Virus record (IMG/VR): IMGVR_UViG_3300029989_000080
Span: 1 to 38,718 of that record
Direction: 5' to 3' (one strand)
Source of the DNA: a virus
DNA length: 38,718 bases
In this document: positions 38,236 through 38,718 of the stretch, piece after piece
How the letters are laid out: each line of letters opens with the position of its first letter
Numbering within the stretch: position 1 is the stretch's first letter
Translations under genes and position numbers: made by a program
Notes under the pieces: generated by a model
Database searches by the model: none
What the model was told of the DNA's origin: nothing
The model's input: the letters and a program-made list of their open reading frames with translations, nothing else

Positions 38236-38718
38236 ATGCCGCAGAATGCAACCAGGCCGGATTTTATAAAGCAGATCCGGAAGCTCCACTATTATCTCGG
38301 CTTGATCGCCGCAAGGCCGCTTGAATTCAACACGACATGCCGGGCGCTTGCACAAGAGGCGCTCGCCGAGCTGCAGCTCGTCACCCCGGAAGGGTCAACG
38401 CTTTTGTGGCGCGACCCAATGGACGAAAAAGAACGCGACAAAATACTTCGTCGACCCGTCGAGCTCGTCGGCGGCAAGGCTATTTTATCACCGAGAGAGG
38501 GCAAGGGCATGAACCAGGACACAAAGACCCCGCAGAGCGCAAGGACGGAAGCAGAACCGGCAAAGACGAACGTCACGACGGCCGCCAATGAGACGACCGG
38601 GGCGCCGGTTTTTATGATCGAGGTCGAATCGAGCAATCTCGCCCGGGTGGGCTTTCATCATGGCGACGTGCTCCGGGTCCAATTCAAAAGCAAGACGGAC
38701 CCGCCGGAAGTCTTCACC
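38236..38718 (+). CDS. KTSC-like domain protein, N-terminal part (continues at 1)
   Basis: Starts at ATG 38236 after CCAGGGGGAACC and runs open to the window end, then on from base 145 to 282. N-terminal helical part ('PDFIKQIRKLHYYLGLIAARPLEFNTTCRALAQEALAELQLV'), a polar linker rich in Thr/Ala/Glu, then the KTSC-like domain. An in-frame ATG at 38509 with its own AGAGAGGG site could start a shorter product of 115 residues. The long form is preferred because it fills the space after the previous gene. Confidence 0.75.
   Translation, partial: MPQNATRPDFIKQIRKLHYYLGLIAARPLEFNTTCRALAQEALAELQLVTPEGSTLLWRDPMDEKERDKILRRPVELVGGKAILSPREGKGMNQDTKTPQSARTEAEPAKTNVTTAANETTGAPVFMIEVESSNLARVGFHHGDVLRVQFKSKTDPPEVFT
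38575..38718. repeat. terminal overlap, right copy
   Basis: Second copy of the 144-bp end sequence at 1-144, offset by 38574, with one mismatch (38592 G versus 18 T). It implies a unit genome of about 38,574 bp. The open frame beginning at 38236 continues without a stop through this copy and resumes in the same frame at base 145. Confidence 0.93.

Noticed and set aside
1-38718. Integrase, tRNA genes, transposase, CRISPR array
   Set aside because: I looked for tyrosine or serine recombinase motifs, TTCGA-type tRNA arms with acceptor stems, insertion-sequence ends and spaced repeats, and saw none that I could support by eye.

Overview
The window is essentially one complete genome of a tailed double-stranded DNA phage, probably siphovirus-like. 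Bases 1-144 recur at 38575-38718 with a single mismatch, and one reading frame runs out of the right end straight into the left end. The molecule is therefore a circularly closed (or circularly permuted) contig of about 38,574 bp, cut inside a gene. It is GC-rich, has strong G-rich ribosome binding sites, and its genes are packed with ATGA, GTGA and TAATG overlaps. The GTA/lambda-like tail-tip genes, the GH108 endolysin and the lambda O/P-like replication pair suggest a Gram-negative host, but I cannot name it. I found no integrase, tRNA, transposase or CRISPR array.

Layout. (1) 30438-38718 continuing into 1-4611, rightward: the early/replication run. It holds a Cro/CI-type regulator, a putative recombination pair (annealing-protein candidate plus PD-(D/E)XK-like nuclease), a coiled-coil protein, an 830-residue multi-zinc-cluster protein, a ribbon-helix-helix protein, a DUF1376 replication protein with iterons inside its gene, a DnaC-type helicase loader, a possible HhH DNA glycosylase, a KTSC-domain protein across the junction, a VRR-NUC nuclease, small membrane and Cys-rich proteins, a metallopeptidase and both terminase subunits. 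(2) 4602-6247, leftward: a C5 cytosine methyltransferase with a small RHH partner, set against the flow of the late genes. (3) 6534-28278, rightward: the late run, with portal, MuF head protein, protease/scaffold, major capsid, connectors, tail tube, the G/GT tail chaperones, tape measure, a GTA-like tail-tip module, tail fibre, tailspike and lysis genes. A rho-independent terminator at 28285 closes it. (4) 28346-30249, leftward: seven small, mostly unknown proteins, divergent from the early run across a switch region (30250-30437) with promoters facing both ways and a perfect inverted repeat.

Three places seem to depend on recoding or unusual coupling. A GGGAAAG heptamer, the slippery sequence used by lambda G-T, lies directly before the stop of the first tail chaperone. 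A run of ten A residues near the end of the portal gene lets a -1 shift enter the MuF frame, which has no ATG or GTG of its own nearby. The tail-tip hub protein is split into two genes joined by TAATG exactly at its Gly-rich linker.

Other points of interest are an origin-like iteron array inside the replication gene, perfect DnaA boxes in two intergenic gaps of the late region, a PD-(D/E)XK nuclease with its motifs in an unusual order, and an in-frame hexanucleotide repeat in the target-recognition region of the methyltransferase.
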